A stretch of 64,000 nucleotides of DNA from Haloglomus halophilum (GCF_024298885.1 NZ_CP101166.1:3595149-3659148); one strand, 5' to 3'. Positions 43,827 through 53,043 are shown, counted from the first letter of the stretch. A program made the numbers and translations. The notes: a model not told the origin generated them from the letters alone.

Positions 43827-44255
43827 GCGCGACGGTCGCCGTTCACGTCCCCACTCCCGCTGTCCGCCGTTCGTTCTCACCGCCGCTTTCGCCGCTCGCT
43901 CCGCGTGCTCCTGTTCTCTCGCCGTCTGTATCACCGGACAACCGCCTGCTCGTGGACGGTTCCGGCGCTCTCTCTGGCTGCATCCGCATATAAGGTCCCG
44001 AACAGTTCGCCAGCAGTCACAGTGTCGTGTCACCCCTCGCCAGTGATGGGGGCGGCACGGAACTGCTCGCCCCGAACCGGCCGCGACCCGTCAGCCGAGA
44101 GCGCGAGTCTGGACATGGTGACTCGGTCGGCCACGGCAGCGCCGACGCGGCCCGGGCACGAGCGTGCCGCGGCAGCGGGCTCCGCGCCCCCCACCCCTTT
44201 CCCCTTCCCCCTTCGCCGTTCCGTCCACCGCCAGCGGCGAGGAGCCCAGCCGGCC
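43827..44255. other. Gene-free 429-bp spacer with an orphan promoter-like element
   Basis: No convincing gene in either strand. It contains ATATAAGG with CGAACAGTTCG (43986-44009) and, further on, a long pyrimidine tract of Cs and Ts (about 44190-44219). Open frames here have proline/arginine-rich translations typical of GC-rich non-coding sequence. A small RNA starting near 44015 is possible but unsupported beyond the promoter. Confidence 0.5.
43986..44009 (+). promoter_or_regulatory. Orphan promoter with CGAAC-A-GTTCG palindrome
   Basis: GCATATAAGG at 43986-43995 followed by CGAACAGTTCG at 43999-44009; same order and nearly the same spacing as at 42808-42831. The first plausible product would start near 44015-44050, where no conserved coding sequence was found. 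Confidence 0.45.
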
Positions 44256-45671
44256 TCACACCTCTCCCGCGAGCACCTTCGCCGCCACGAGCACCGGGTC
44301 CCAGACGGGGCTGAACGGCGGCGCGTACGCCAGGTCCGTCCGCTCGAGTTCCGCGACGGTCAGTCCGGCTTCCAGTGCCGTCGCAACGGTATCGATACGG
44401 ACGGCCGCGCGGTCGGTACCGACGATGCTCCCGCCGAGCAACCGGCCGCTCTCCCGGTCCGCACAGAGCGTCACGCGCGTCTCCGCGTTCCCCGGGTAGT
44501 ATCCGGACCGCGACCCCGCGGTGACCGTCTCCGAGACGGGGTCGAAGCCGGCCGCCCGTGCCCGCTCGTGGTCGAGGAGTCCGGAGCGGCCACACTCCTG
44601 GTCGAAGGCCTTCACGACCGCTGTGCCGGCAATACCGCCGACCCGGGACGGGGCCCCGGCGACCGTCGCCCCGACCGCACGGCCCTCGCGGTTGGCGGTC
44701 AGGCCGAGCGGGACCCAGTCGGACTCGCCCGTGACGACGTGACGGGACTCCGAGCAGTCGCCCGCGGCGTAGACGCCGTCGACGGTCGTCTCGCCGTACT
44801 CGTCCACGACGACCGCGCCGCTGTCGCCGCACTCGACCGGCGCTCCGTCGAGGAGAGCGGTGTTCGGCCGGACGCCGATGCCGACCACGGCGGTGTCCGT
44901 CTCGACCGTCTCTCCGCCGGCACGGACAGCCTCCACCGTCTCCTCGCCCTCCAGCCGCTCGACCTCGGTCGAGAGGTGGAGTGTGACGCCCCGGTCGCGG
45001 AGTTCCTCGGCCACCACCTCGCCGACGGCCTCGCCGAAGGGTGGAACGAGCCGTTCGGGCCGCTGGAAGAGGTGGACGTCGAGGCCGTGTGCGCTGAACG
45101 CCTCGGCCATCTCGACGCCCACGTACCCCCCGCCGACGATGGCGGCCGACTCGGGCGGCTCGCGGTCGGCGTACGCGGCCACGCGCGCCGCGTCCACGTA
45201 CTCCACGTCCGCGCCCCGGACGGGTTCGTCCGGCGGCGTGAGGAACGCGCGGAGGGCCGCCGTCGCGTCCATGCTGTGCATCGTGAACGCGCCCGACAGC
45301 TCGAAGCCGTCGATGGGGTCCGTCGTGGCATGAGCGCCCGTGGCGACGAGCAGGTCCCCGTACGACTGTTCGAACCGGCCGTCCGGCCCCTCGACCGCGA
45401 CCGTCTGTCGGTCCGTGTCCACCGCGACGACCTCGTGTTCGCGCCGGAGGTCGATGTCGCGCTCCCGGACCTCGTCGGGGGTGAGCGACAGGAGGTCGGC
45501 CAGCGACTCGATCTCGCCCTTCACGTAGTAGGGCATGCCGCAGTGGGCGTACGACACCCACGCCCCCTTCTCGAAGACGAGCACCTCGCGGTCCGGGTCC
45601 TCGCGCTTGCACTTGCTGGCCGCGCTCAGTCCGGCCGCGTCACCACCGACGACGACGAACGGGTCCGTCAT
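44256..45671 (-). CDS. FAD-dependent CoA-disulfide reductase/NADH oxidase-like flavoprotein
   Basis: 471 aa from ATG 45671. FVVVGGDAAGLSAASK is the FAD Rossmann motif. WVSYAHCGMPYYVKG places the redox Cys at residue 44, as in CoA-disulfide reductases and Nox. AAIVGGGYVGVEMAEAF is the NAD(P)H motif, TTVDGVYAAGDCSES the second FAD contact. The C-terminal dimerisation domain (SGYYPGNAETRVTLCADRES) is complete. It probably keeps CoA or a related thiol reduced, since haloarchaea use gamma-glutamylcysteine and CoA thiols. Confidence 0.88.
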   Translation of the reverse strand: MTDPFVVVGGDAAGLSAASKCKREDPDREVLVFEKGAWVSYAHCGMPYYVKGEIESLADLLSLTPDEVRERDIDLRREHEVVAVDTDRQTVAVEGPDGRFEQSYGDLLVATGAHATTDPIDGFELSGAFTMHSMDATAALRAFLTPPDEPVRGADVEYVDAARVAAYADREPPESAAIVGGGYVGVEMAEAFSAHGLDVHLFQRPERLVPPFGEAVGEVVAEELRDRGVTLHLSTEVERLEGEETVEAVRAGGETVETDTAVVGIGVRPNTALLDGAPVECGDSGAVVVDEYGETTVDGVYAAGDCSESRHVVTGESDWVPLGLTANREGRAVGATVAGAPSRVGGIAGTAVVKAFDQECGRSGLLDHERARAAGFDPVSETVTAGSRSGYYPGNAETRVTLCADRESGRLLGGSIVGTDRAAVRIDTVATALEAGLTVAELERTDLAYAPPFSPVWDPVLVAAKVLAGEV

Positions 45672-45831
45672 GGTTCCGCCGGGGGGCGGCGGGCATTTGC
45701 ATCTACCGGGCATGTGCGCGCTCGGAGCGCGGGAGACGAATTTCGCGGTTATGTTGCGGTACGGAACAGACGTGTGGTGTGCTAACATTTAACAGTATCG
45801 GGCGGTAACTAGCAGGTAGGAGGTGACCAGC

Positions 45832-46014
45832 ATGGTGGCGACAACGGACGAGCGTTCCGAGCGCGACCGTCCGACCATCGGCGTGGACGCCGTCCCGCTC
45901 GACCGGTTCGTCGACGTGGGGACGGAGGACGGACAGCTGCTCGTCTACGACCGCGACGACGAGACCGCGTGGGTCCAGGCCGACCTGTACGTTCCCCGCG
46001 GGACGATGCTCTAG
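45832..46014 (+). CDS. Small acidic protein, family member 2 (DUF7331-like)
   Basis: 60 aa from ATG 45832, with GTAGGAGGTG just upstream. The block RPTIGVDAVPLDRF, then GQLLVYDRDDETAWVQADLY, aligns with YPTLGIDAASLSRY and GDLLVYDVENEDAWIQSSVY in the next gene, so the pair are tandem paralogs. The C-terminal TAWV motif also recurs in the 49-aa protein at 31401. Function unknown. Confidence 0.7.
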   Translation: MVATTDERSERDRPTIGVDAVPLDRFVDVGTEDGQLLVYDRDDETAWVQADLYVPRGTML

Positions 46015-46098
46015 CTGCCGGGCAGTGATGGCTTCGTCCCACGCTATCCGGCGGCATCCGGGGCTATCTGTCGGCGTGGTCCGGGTCCGGAAAGACCT

Positions 46099-46338
46099 AT
46101 GTCGGGGTCCCGTGTAGCCGGCCCAACGAGGCGCTACGACGTGGACACTCCCGACACCGAACTGGACGCGGACGACCGGTCGAACCGACGATACCCGACC
46201 CTCGGCATCGACGCCGCTTCGCTGTCACGGTACGACGATGTCGAGGCCGACGACGGCGACCTCCTCGTGTACGACGTGGAGAACGAGGACGCCTGGATCC
46301 AGTCCTCGGTATACGCGAATCGGGCCGATCTGGTCTGA
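46099..46338 (+). CDS. Small acidic protein, family member 3 (DUF7331-like)
   Basis: 79 aa from ATG 46099; GTG 46141 is an alternative start that removes a weak N-terminal segment. The conserved block is YPTLGIDAASLSRYDDVEAD, then DLLVYDVENEDAWIQSSVYA. It is the tandem paralog of the gene at 45832 (see that entry). No membrane segment. Confidence 0.68.
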   Translation: MSGSRVAGPTRRYDVDTPDTELDADDRSNRRYPTLGIDAASLSRYDDVEADDGDLLVYDVENEDAWIQSSVYANRADLV

Positions 46339-46614
46339 CGGAACTCAGTTCTCCACTCCATTCGAACATTATTCGGCGTGTATGGGGAATAATTCACCCC
46401 ATCATCGAATATTGCACAATCTGTCTGGATGAGCGTGTCCCGGTGATTACACGTTGGCCGGGATGGGGCGTCGCTTCCGCTACGGCGGCGGCGCGGAGGG
46501 CGTGTTCGCGGTGGTCGGCGCGCTCGTGGCGAGCGCCGAGTTGCTGACCCGGCCCGGGGCACGCCACCGCGCGACGGGCGTAGCGTTTTGTCCTCCCCGC
46601 GTGTGCCGGTGAGT
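46339..46614. promoter_or_regulatory. AT-rich spacer with inverted repeats before the dehydrogenase
   Basis: TGGGG-AATAATTCA-CCCCA at 46383-46401 is an inverted repeat, with several nearby GAAT/ATTC elements (about 46360-46415). The start of the dehydrogenase gene at 46615 is about 25-30 nt after GCGTTTTG (46583-46590). No gene is seen in the spacer. Confidence 0.4.
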
Positions 46615-47472
46615 ATGTCCGATGCCGACCTTCCTGACACGGAGCTCACCCGTGAGTCGCTCCTCACGCTCGACGACCCCCGTTTCACCCCCGACAACGT
46701 CGCGCTCGTCACGGGCGCCGCGTCCGGCATCGGCCGGGCCACGGCGGCCGGCCTCGCTGCCACCGGTCTCACCGTCGTCGGCGCCGATATCGACGAGGAG
46801 GGGCTGGAGGGAACCGCCGACATCGTGGCGGACGTGGCCGACGAGGGCGCGTTCCACGAGGCCCCGGCGGACCTCACCGACGACGAGGACGTGGCGGCGA
46901 TGGTCGAGGCCGCCGCCGAAGCCGGACAGTTGCGCTACGTGGCCAACATCGCCGGGATGCAGCATATCTCGTCCATCTCGAACTTCCCGATGGAGAAGTA
47001 CGACCTCCTGCTGGACGTGATGCTGCGCGCACCCTTCCTCACGGCCAAGCACGCGATGCCACACATCCGGGACGCCGACGACGGGACCGGGGCCATCGGC
47101 AACATGTGCTCGGTCCACGGCCACTACGCCACGCAGGACAAGGCGGCCTACATCACCGCCAAGCACGGCCTGCGGGGGCTGACCCGCTCCATCGCGGCCG
47201 AGGGCGCGGGCTCGCTCCGGTCGTTCTCGGTGTCGGTCGGCTACGTCCTGACGCCCCTGATGGAGAACCAGATCGCCGACACCGCCCAGGAGCGTGGCAT
47301 CTCCGAGAGCGAGGTCGTCGAGGACGTGATGCTCGGCCAGGCCCGGACGAAGGAGATGATGACGCCCCCGCAGGTGGCGAACCTGTTCACCTTCGGCTTC
47401 TCCTCGCACGGCCAGCATCTCAACGGCGGCGACATGCTCTGGGACGGCGGCTACACGACCACCTATGAGTGA
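46615..47472 (+). CDS. 3-hydroxybutyrate dehydrogenase-like short-chain dehydrogenase
   Basis: 285 aa. TGAASGIGRATAAGLAATG is the NAD-binding Gly motif, NIAGMQHISSI the structural NAG-like motif, CSVHG the catalytic Ser region and YITAKHG the YxxxK. The sequence resembles D-3-hydroxybutyrate dehydrogenase. The last codons overlap the patatin gene. The pair matches the PhaZ/BdhA set known for polyhydroxyalkanoate breakdown in Haloferax. An N-terminal extension of about 25 residues precedes the core. Confidence 0.85.
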   Translation: MSDADLPDTELTRESLLTLDDPRFTPDNVALVTGAASGIGRATAAGLAATGLTVVGADIDEEGLEGTADIVADVADEGAFHEAPADLTDDEDVAAMVEAAAEAGQLRYVANIAGMQHISSISNFPMEKYDLLLDVMLRAPFLTAKHAMPHIRDADDGTGAIGNMCSVHGHYATQDKAAYITAKHGLRGLTRSIAAEGAGSLRSFSVSVGYVLTPLMENQIADTAQERGISESEVVEDVMLGQARTKEMMTPPQVANLFTFGFSSHGQHLNGGDMLWDGGYTTTYE

Positions 47473-48451
47473 TGTCCTCGAGGGGGCCGCCGACGAGGGG
47501 CCGAACGTCGCCATCGCCTGCCAGGGCGGCGGCAGTCACACGGCCTTCACCGCCGGCGTGCTCCGAGGGCTCCTGCGGAACTGGGACGCCGACGACACCC
47601 TCGTCGGCCTCTCGGGGACCTCGGGCGGCGCGGTCAACGCCGTCACGGCGTGGTACGGACTCACGACCGACGGCCCGGAGCGGGCCTGCGACCTGCTCGA
47701 CGCCGTCTGGGCCGACATCGCGGCCGACGACCCCGTCTCCAGGTTCACCAACGATTCGCTCGTCTGGTTCAACCGCGTCGAGGCCAGCGGCTTCCCGGTC
47801 CCGCACGTGAGTCCTTACTACCTCCCGTCGGCGACGGCGGCACAGGAGCAGTTCCGCGAGGTGATCGAGCGACACGTCGATTTCGAGGCGGTCCGCGACC
47901 TCTGTGACCACGAGCACCACCCTCATCTCGTCGTCGGAACGGTCGACATCAACGCCGGCGAGTTCGAGACCTTCACCGACCGTGACGTGACCGCCGACGC
48001 GGTGCTGGCGTCGGCCGCCGTCCCCGAGCTGTTCCCCGCCGTCGAGATCCACGACCACTACCACTGGGACGGCCTGTTCAGTCAGAACCCGCCGGTCCGT
48101 GACCTGCTCCACGTCGCGGCCGAACGCAAGCCCGACGAGCTCTGGGTCGTCCAGATCAACCCACAGGAGCGTGAGGACCTCCCCACCTCCCCGTCCGAGA
48201 TCGCCGACCGCCGGAACGAGCTCTCGGGCAACATCTCGCTCAACAAGGAGCTCCGGTTCATCCAGCAGGTCAACGACTGGATCGACCAGGGCCACCTCCC
48301 GGAATCGGACTTCTCGCGGACCAGCGTCCGCCGTATCGAACTCGACCAGGAGTTCGACCAGCCGAGCAAACTCGACCGGTCGTCCGACTTCCTGATGGGG
48401 CTGATGGACCAGGGCGAGGCGACGGCGGAAGCGTTCCTCGGGGAGCGCTGA
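47465..48451 (+). CDS. Patatin-like hydrolase, probable PHA depolymerase
   Basis: 328 aa. CQGGGSHTAFTAGVLRGLL gives the oxyanion loop, GLSGTSGGAVNAV the nucleophile Ser (GxSxG-like), and HYHWDGLFSQNPP the catalytic Asp-Gly. A patatin-family enzyme from Haloferax mediterranei degrades native polyhydroxyalkanoate granules; co-translation with a 3-hydroxybutyrate dehydrogenase (8-nt overlap) supports the same role here. Lipase/phospholipase activity is the main alternative. Confidence 0.85.
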   Translation: MSDVLEGAADEGPNVAIACQGGGSHTAFTAGVLRGLLRNWDADDTLVGLSGTSGGAVNAVTAWYGLTTDGPERACDLLDAVWADIAADDPVSRFTNDSLVWFNRVEASGFPVPHVSPYYLPSATAAQEQFREVIERHVDFEAVRDLCDHEHHPHLVVGTVDINAGEFETFTDRDVTADAVLASAAVPELFPAVEIHDHYHWDGLFSQNPPVRDLLHVAAERKPDELWVVQINPQEREDLPTSPSEIADRRNELSGNISLNKELRFIQQVNDWIDQGHLPESDFSRTSVRRIELDQEFDQPSKLDRSSDFLMGLMDQGEATAEAFLGER

Positions 48452-48468
48452 GCCGGGCGGCGGGCGGC

Positions 48469-50064
48469 TCAGGAGCTGCGGATGAGGTCGGCCGCCCGCT
48501 CGGCGATGGCGACCGTCGGCGCGTTCGTGTTCCCGCCGGTGAGCGTCGGCATGATCGAGGCGTCGACGACACGGAGCCCCTCGACGCCGTGAACCCGGAG
48601 TTTGTCGTCGACCACGGCGTCGTCGCCGCTCCCCATCCGGCAGGTGCCGACCGGGTGGTAGACGGTGTGGGAGGTCTCACGGACGTGCTCGGCCAGCTCC
48701 TCGTCGGTCGTTCGGTCCTCGCCGGGCCAGACCTCGTCCCCGCGCACGTCGTCGAACGGCTCGGCCCCCGCGATCTCCCGGGCCCGCCGGAGTCCCTCGA
48801 CGAGCGCGTCCACGTCGGCCTGTTCGTCGAGGTAGTTCGGGTCGATAGCTGGGTCGTCGAAGGGGTCCGCGGAGGCGAGGCGGATCTCGCCGCGACTCTG
48901 CGGACGGAGCTGGGTCGCGCCGATGGACATCCCGCGCCCCTCCTCGGGATTGTCGAACCCGTGGCGCATGAAGTACGTCGGGCCGAAGTGGAACTGCAGG
49001 TCCGGTGCGTCGAGGTCGTCGGCGGTTCCGGCGCGGATGAAGCCGCCGCCCTCCCCCACGTTCGAGGTGAGTCGCCCCCGGTTCGCCCCGAAGTAGAGCA
49101 GCAGGTCGATGGGGCTCCCGGCGTCGTCCAGCGTCGAGTGCCAGCCGGCATCGACCTCGTGGACGACGAACGCGAACAGGTGGTCCTGGAGGTGCTGGCC
49201 GACGGGCAGGTCACGCTCCACGTCGATGCCGTGCTCCTGGAGGTGGTCGGCGGGGCCGATACCCGACAGCATCAGGAGCTGCGGCGAGTCGACGGCGCCC
49301 GCCGAGACCAGTACCTCCTCGCTCGCGTCCGCGACCACGCGCTCGCCCTCGTGTGCGAACTCGACGCCCGTCGCGCGCCCGTCCTCGAGAACGACCTTCG
49401 TGGCGTGCGCGCCCGTCTTCGCGGTCAGGTTCGCCCGGTCGAGGACCGGCTTCAGGTAGCCGTCGGCGGTGCTGTGGCGCCGGCCCTTCTTCTGCGTGAG
49501 ATGGTAGAGCCCGACGCCCTGCTGCTGGGCGCCGTTGAAGTCGTCGTTGCGTTCGTACCCGACCTCGGCGGCCGCGTCGACGAACGTCTCCGAGATCCCG
49601 CGGGGCGACTGCGGTTCGCTCACGGCGAGTGGCCCGTCCGTGCCGTGGTACTCCCGGTTCCCGGGCCGGAAGTCCTCCGCGCGCTCGAAGTACGGCAGCA
49701 TCTCGTCGTACCCCCAGCCCTCGTTGCCCCGGCTGGCCCACTCGTCGTAGTCCGCGGCGTGCCCGCGGATGTATATCATCGCGTTGATGCTGGAGGACCC
49801 GCCGAGCGTCTTCCCACGGGGCCAGTACAGCTCCCGGCCGTTCATCTGGTCCTGGGGCTCGGTGTGGTAGTCCCAGTCCGGTTCCTCGTGGAACAGCTCC
49901 GGGAACGCGGCCGGGATATGTATCTCGCGCTGGTCGTCCGGCTCGCCCGCCTCCAGCAGGAGGACCGTCGTCTGGTCGTCCGCGCTCAGTCGGTTCGCGA
50001 GCACACAGCCCGCGGAGCCGGCGCCCACGATGACGTAATCGTAGGTGGCCGTTCGTGGTGGCAT
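48469..50064 (-). CDS. GMC-type FAD oxidoreductase (choline dehydrogenase-like)
   Basis: 531 aa from ATG 50064. YVIVGAGSAGCVLANRLSAD is the FAD-binding motif and RGKTLGGSSSINAMIYIRG the GMC signature 1. VDSPQLLMLSGIGPADHL is signature 2; the C-terminal HTVYHPVGTCRMG supplies the His of the active site. Substrates are typically alcohols or choline. It is divergent from the SCP2-PrpD fusion, sharing a 249-bp region. No signal peptide, so it is cytoplasmic. Confidence 0.9.
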   Translation of the reverse strand: MPPRTATYDYVIVGAGSAGCVLANRLSADDQTTVLLLEAGEPDDQREIHIPAAFPELFHEEPDWDYHTEPQDQMNGRELYWPRGKTLGGSSSINAMIYIRGHAADYDEWASRGNEGWGYDEMLPYFERAEDFRPGNREYHGTDGPLAVSEPQSPRGISETFVDAAAEVGYERNDDFNGAQQQGVGLYHLTQKKGRRHSTADGYLKPVLDRANLTAKTGAHATKVVLEDGRATGVEFAHEGERVVADASEEVLVSAGAVDSPQLLMLSGIGPADHLQEHGIDVERDLPVGQHLQDHLFAFVVHEVDAGWHSTLDDAGSPIDLLLYFGANRGRLTSNVGEGGGFIRAGTADDLDAPDLQFHFGPTYFMRHGFDNPEEGRGMSIGATQLRPQSRGEIRLASADPFDDPAIDPNYLDEQADVDALVEGLRRAREIAGAEPFDDVRGDEVWPGEDRTTDEELAEHVRETSHTVYHPVGTCRMGSGDDAVVDDKLRVHGVEGLRVVDASIMPTLTGGNTNAPTVAIAERAADLIRSS

Positions 50065-50313
50065 GGGCACACACCTCACGGCGACGGCATAACGCTTCGC
50101 CCGATGGCGCCCGGGAACACGGTGACTGCGGCACGTACCACGCGCCGCTGCCCAGCGGGGGCGGAGGGGTGGTCGGTCGGCGGCGACCGGACCGCTCGGT
50201 CCCCGTTCCGAGACCGCTCGCCACGGAGCGCCCGCTCCATCGGACGCGTCGTGGTATATACAGCCCTACTTGAACGGGAACAGGACCATGCGGGAGTGCC
50301 GGAATCGGGGTGT

Positions 50314-52485
50314 ATGAACGGATTCGACAGGCGGTCGGTACTCCAGGGAATCGGCGGGCTGGGGTCGCTCGCGTTGCTCGGCAAGCACGCCGTCGAGGAG
50401 GTCGACGCCGAGGAGACCGCCACGGCGGTCCCCGAGGAAGCACGCAGCGTCGAGGCGGGGCTGGAACTGTTCGCGACGAAGTGGGCCGCCGGCGGCCCCA
50501 TCATCACGGCCACGCGCTTCGGCCGCTTCCTCACCAACCAGACGTACAACGTCCACGTCGTCCAGCCGGAGACCGACGACGACACGGATGGTGAGGCCGA
50601 CCCGGCGCGCTCGTACACGCTCACGCTCGGGACCGCGGGCGCGACGGCGACACCCGGCGTGACGCCGACGGCCCACGCCGAACTGACGATGGACGAGGGG
50701 GACTGGGAAGCCGTCCTCTACGGCGACTACACCGGCCTCGCGCCCATCCTCGCGGGCGACACCTACCCGAACAAGGACGACGCGAACACGCTGGTGGGGT
50801 TGGTGCTGGTGATGTACGTCCTCGCGCACGTCCCGCACCCGGACGCGGACCCGCGGTTCACGGCCGAGACGCTGGAGGGGTTCTTCCAGCGCGGCGGCGT
50901 CCCGGAGTGCGAGGGGGAGCCGGCCTCGTTCGCGACGGTCAACCGCGTCCAGAACGACCCGGAGGGCGAGGTTCGCGAGCGCGCGTTCGGCACCAACGAC
51001 GCCCCCGACCTGACCCGCGAGTTCGCCGAGTGGGTCGCGGCGCTCTCCTACGACCGGCTGGGCGAGGAGCAGGTGCAACTCGCCAAGGAGCAGCTGAAGA
51101 ACATGCTCGGCTGCATGGTCGCGGGCGGTGCCACGGAGCCGGGACGCACCTTCTGTGACTCGACGGTCGGCTTCAGCGAGGGCCCCGCGACCGTCGTCGG
51201 CTTCGATTCGGCCTCCCCCCACGAGGCCGCGATGGCCAACAGCTACCTCTGCCAGGTGCTGGAGTGGGAGGACTGGACCAACCTCGCACACTCGGGCGCG
51301 GCCATCATCCCGGCCGCCCTCGCCGCGGCAGAGGCCGCGAGCACCGAGGGCCAGCCCGTCTCGGGGAAGGAACTCATCACGGCCATCGTCGCCGGCAACG
51401 AGGTGCTCGCCCGGACCAGCCAGTTCATGACGGACCTGACGAACACGGGACAGGCGCTCCCGCTCCATCAGGTCCAGACGCCGCTCGTGGCCGGCAAACT
51501 CCTCGGCCTCGACGCCGGGCAACTGCAGGACGCCGTCGGCACGGCCGCCACGCAGCCACAGCTCACCTCCATCCCGGCGTGGACCGCCGACGCGAAGGGG
51601 ATGGTCACGGCGGACCCGACCGGGACCGGCGTCCGAGCGGCCCTCTTCGCCCGTGACGGCCTGTCGGGCCGCCGCGACCTGCTGGAGAACCCGCTGGGCT
51701 ACTGCTACCGTGTCTCCGACGTGCGCAGCCCCCGCGACATGTGGCCCGCCGTCGACGACCTCGCGACCGACGGGACGCCCGTCGACCAGTGGGGCTTCCG
51801 CCGGGAGCAGTACTTCAACAAGCGCTACCCCTGCGACGGCTTCACCATGACCGCCATCCAGGCGATGCTCAACGTCCGCGGACAGCTGGTCGAGGAGGGA
51901 ATCGACCCCACAGACCCGTCGAACGTCGAGTCGGTCCGTGTCCACATGAACCTCCCCATGGCCTCGACGGCAACGATGTTCAACGAGGCCGACGACGCCG
52001 TCCTCGACCGTGTCCTCGACGAGGACCAGCCCGACTGGACCTACATCTCGCTCCTGTTCGGCGGCCGCTACCCGCTCGCCGCCGCGCTCCTTCACGGCGA
52101 ACTCACCGACCGGCAGTACGAGCGCGATGCCATCGCCGACGACCGCATCCGCGACCTGTGGTTCAAGTTCGACGAGGCCCCGGACCTCGGCGTCGGTGTC
52201 CTCGGCGCACAGGTCAGCGTCACCACCAGCGACGGCGGTCCCTTCCGCTCGGCGGTCGGCGTCGACGACACCGCCGCGGGGGACGACGCGACCTACGAGT
52301 CGTTCGTCCAGTGTATCACCCGGGATGTCAACGGCCGCGGCCGCGACGATATCCAGACCTACACGCCGGACGTGAAGTTCCACGAGACCGCCCGGCGACT
52401 CCCGGAGGGCAAGCGAGACACCATCCTGAGCCACGTCGACACACTCGAGGAGCGCCCGGTCACCGCGCTGACGGCGCTGCTCTGA
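50314..52485 (+). CDS. Tat-exported fusion: SCP2-like domain plus MmgE/PrpD domain
   Basis: 723 aa from ATG 50314; the open frame runs much further upstream, but those codons lie antisense to the GMC gene. FDRRSVLQGIGGLGSLALLG is a Tat signal. Residues about 40-190 (including AHAELTMDEGDWEAVLYGDY and PILAGDTYPNKDDANT) look like a sterol-carrier-protein-2 fold. Residues about 225-720 are an MmgE/PrpD domain (LAKEQLKNMLGCMVAGG, LEWEDWTNLAHSGAAIIPA, RYPCDGFTMTAIQAML). PrpD enzymes are normally cytoplasmic 2-methylcitrate dehydratases, so both the export signal and the SCP2 fusion are unusual. Confidence 0.8.
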   Translation: MNGFDRRSVLQGIGGLGSLALLGKHAVEEVDAEETATAVPEEARSVEAGLELFATKWAAGGPIITATRFGRFLTNQTYNVHVVQPETDDDTDGEADPARSYTLTLGTAGATATPGVTPTAHAELTMDEGDWEAVLYGDYTGLAPILAGDTYPNKDDANTLVGLVLVMYVLAHVPHPDADPRFTAETLEGFFQRGGVPECEGEPASFATVNRVQNDPEGEVRERAFGTNDAPDLTREFAEWVAALSYDRLGEEQVQLAKEQLKNMLGCMVAGGATEPGRTFCDSTVGFSEGPATVVGFDSASPHEAAMANSYLCQVLEWEDWTNLAHSGAAIIPAALAAAEAASTEGQPVSGKELITAIVAGNEVLARTSQFMTDLTNTGQALPLHQVQTPLVAGKLLGLDAGQLQDAVGTAATQPQLTSIPAWTADAKGMVTADPTGTGVRAALFARDGLSGRRDLLENPLGYCYRVSDVRSPRDMWPAVDDLATDGTPVDQWGFRREQYFNKRYPCDGFTMTAIQAMLNVRGQLVEEGIDPTDPSNVESVRVHMNLPMASTATMFNEADDAVLDRVLDEDQPDWTYISLLFGGRYPLAAALLHGELTDRQYERDAIADDRIRDLWFKFDEAPDLGVGVLGAQVSVTTSDGGPFRSAVGVDDTAAGDDATYESFVQCITRDVNGRGRDDIQTYTPDVKFHETARRLPEGKRDTILSHVDTLEERPVTALTALL

Positions 52486-52651
52486 TGACGCTGCTCTGAC
52501 GGCACTGTTCGACGGCACTGTTCCGCGGCCGTCACGCCCGTTCCCGGCGACGGGTGTCGGACGGAGAGCGGCCGTGTGTCCGCTACCCACACTTCAACCC
52601 CCGGTGGACTCCGGCAGCAGGACGATGGTGAACGGGTAGTCAATAGCAGGT

Positions 52652-52927
52652 ATGGTGGGAGGATTCGCGTGTGCCCGCTGTGACCAGCTCTATCAGGAGC
52701 GGCCGGGGGCCTGTCACGAATGCGGCCACGAGGGGATGGAGACGCTCACGTTCAGCGAGTTCCGCCAGCGCCGACGGGCCGGCGACGAACCCTGGTCCGA
52801 CTCGGGCACGGGACGGGGCCGGCTCCGGACGGCCGCGCTGGTCGTCCTGGCCCTGGGACTCGTCGTCGTCGGACTGGCCGCCATCGGGATGGGGACGATG
52901 GCGATGGGCGTCACCGTCCCGTTCTGA
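52652..52927 (+). CDS. Small zinc-ribbon protein with one membrane helix
   Basis: 91 aa. ACARCDQLYQERPGACHECG is a four-Cys zinc ribbon at the N-terminus, followed by a charged linker and a C-terminal hydrophobic helix (LRTAALVVLALGLVVVGLAA). The helix probably anchors it with the ribbon in the cytoplasm. Function unknown. It is near, but not overlapping, the carbamate kinase gene. Confidence 0.72.
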   Translation: MVGGFACARCDQLYQERPGACHECGHEGMETLTFSEFRQRRRAGDEPWSDSGTGRGRLRTAALVVLALGLVVVGLAAIGMGTMAMGVTVPF

Positions 52928-53043
52928 CTCGGCGGACGCGGCCCTGTCTCGCCTGCACCGCGTAGCTACGGGGGCATCCCCGAGTGCGGTTCGCTCCCGG
53001 GGAGGCCACCGATTTTTGCTCCGGCGGTTCGTGGGTGCCGGAC

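Noticed and set aside
44046-44255. Open frame after the orphan promoter
   Set aside because: Pro/Arg/Ala-rich translation crosses the pyrimidine tract and the start of the flavoprotein's 3' end; no family resemblance.
43905-45785. A long plus-strand frame over the CoA-disulfide-reductase gene
   Set aside because: Antisense shadow; no recognisable domain, and the minus-strand gene is complete with FAD and NAD motifs.
48589-50313. Upstream extension of the SCP2-PrpD frame
   Set aside because: These codons lie antisense to the GMC oxidoreductase gene, while a Tat signal begins at ATG 50314.
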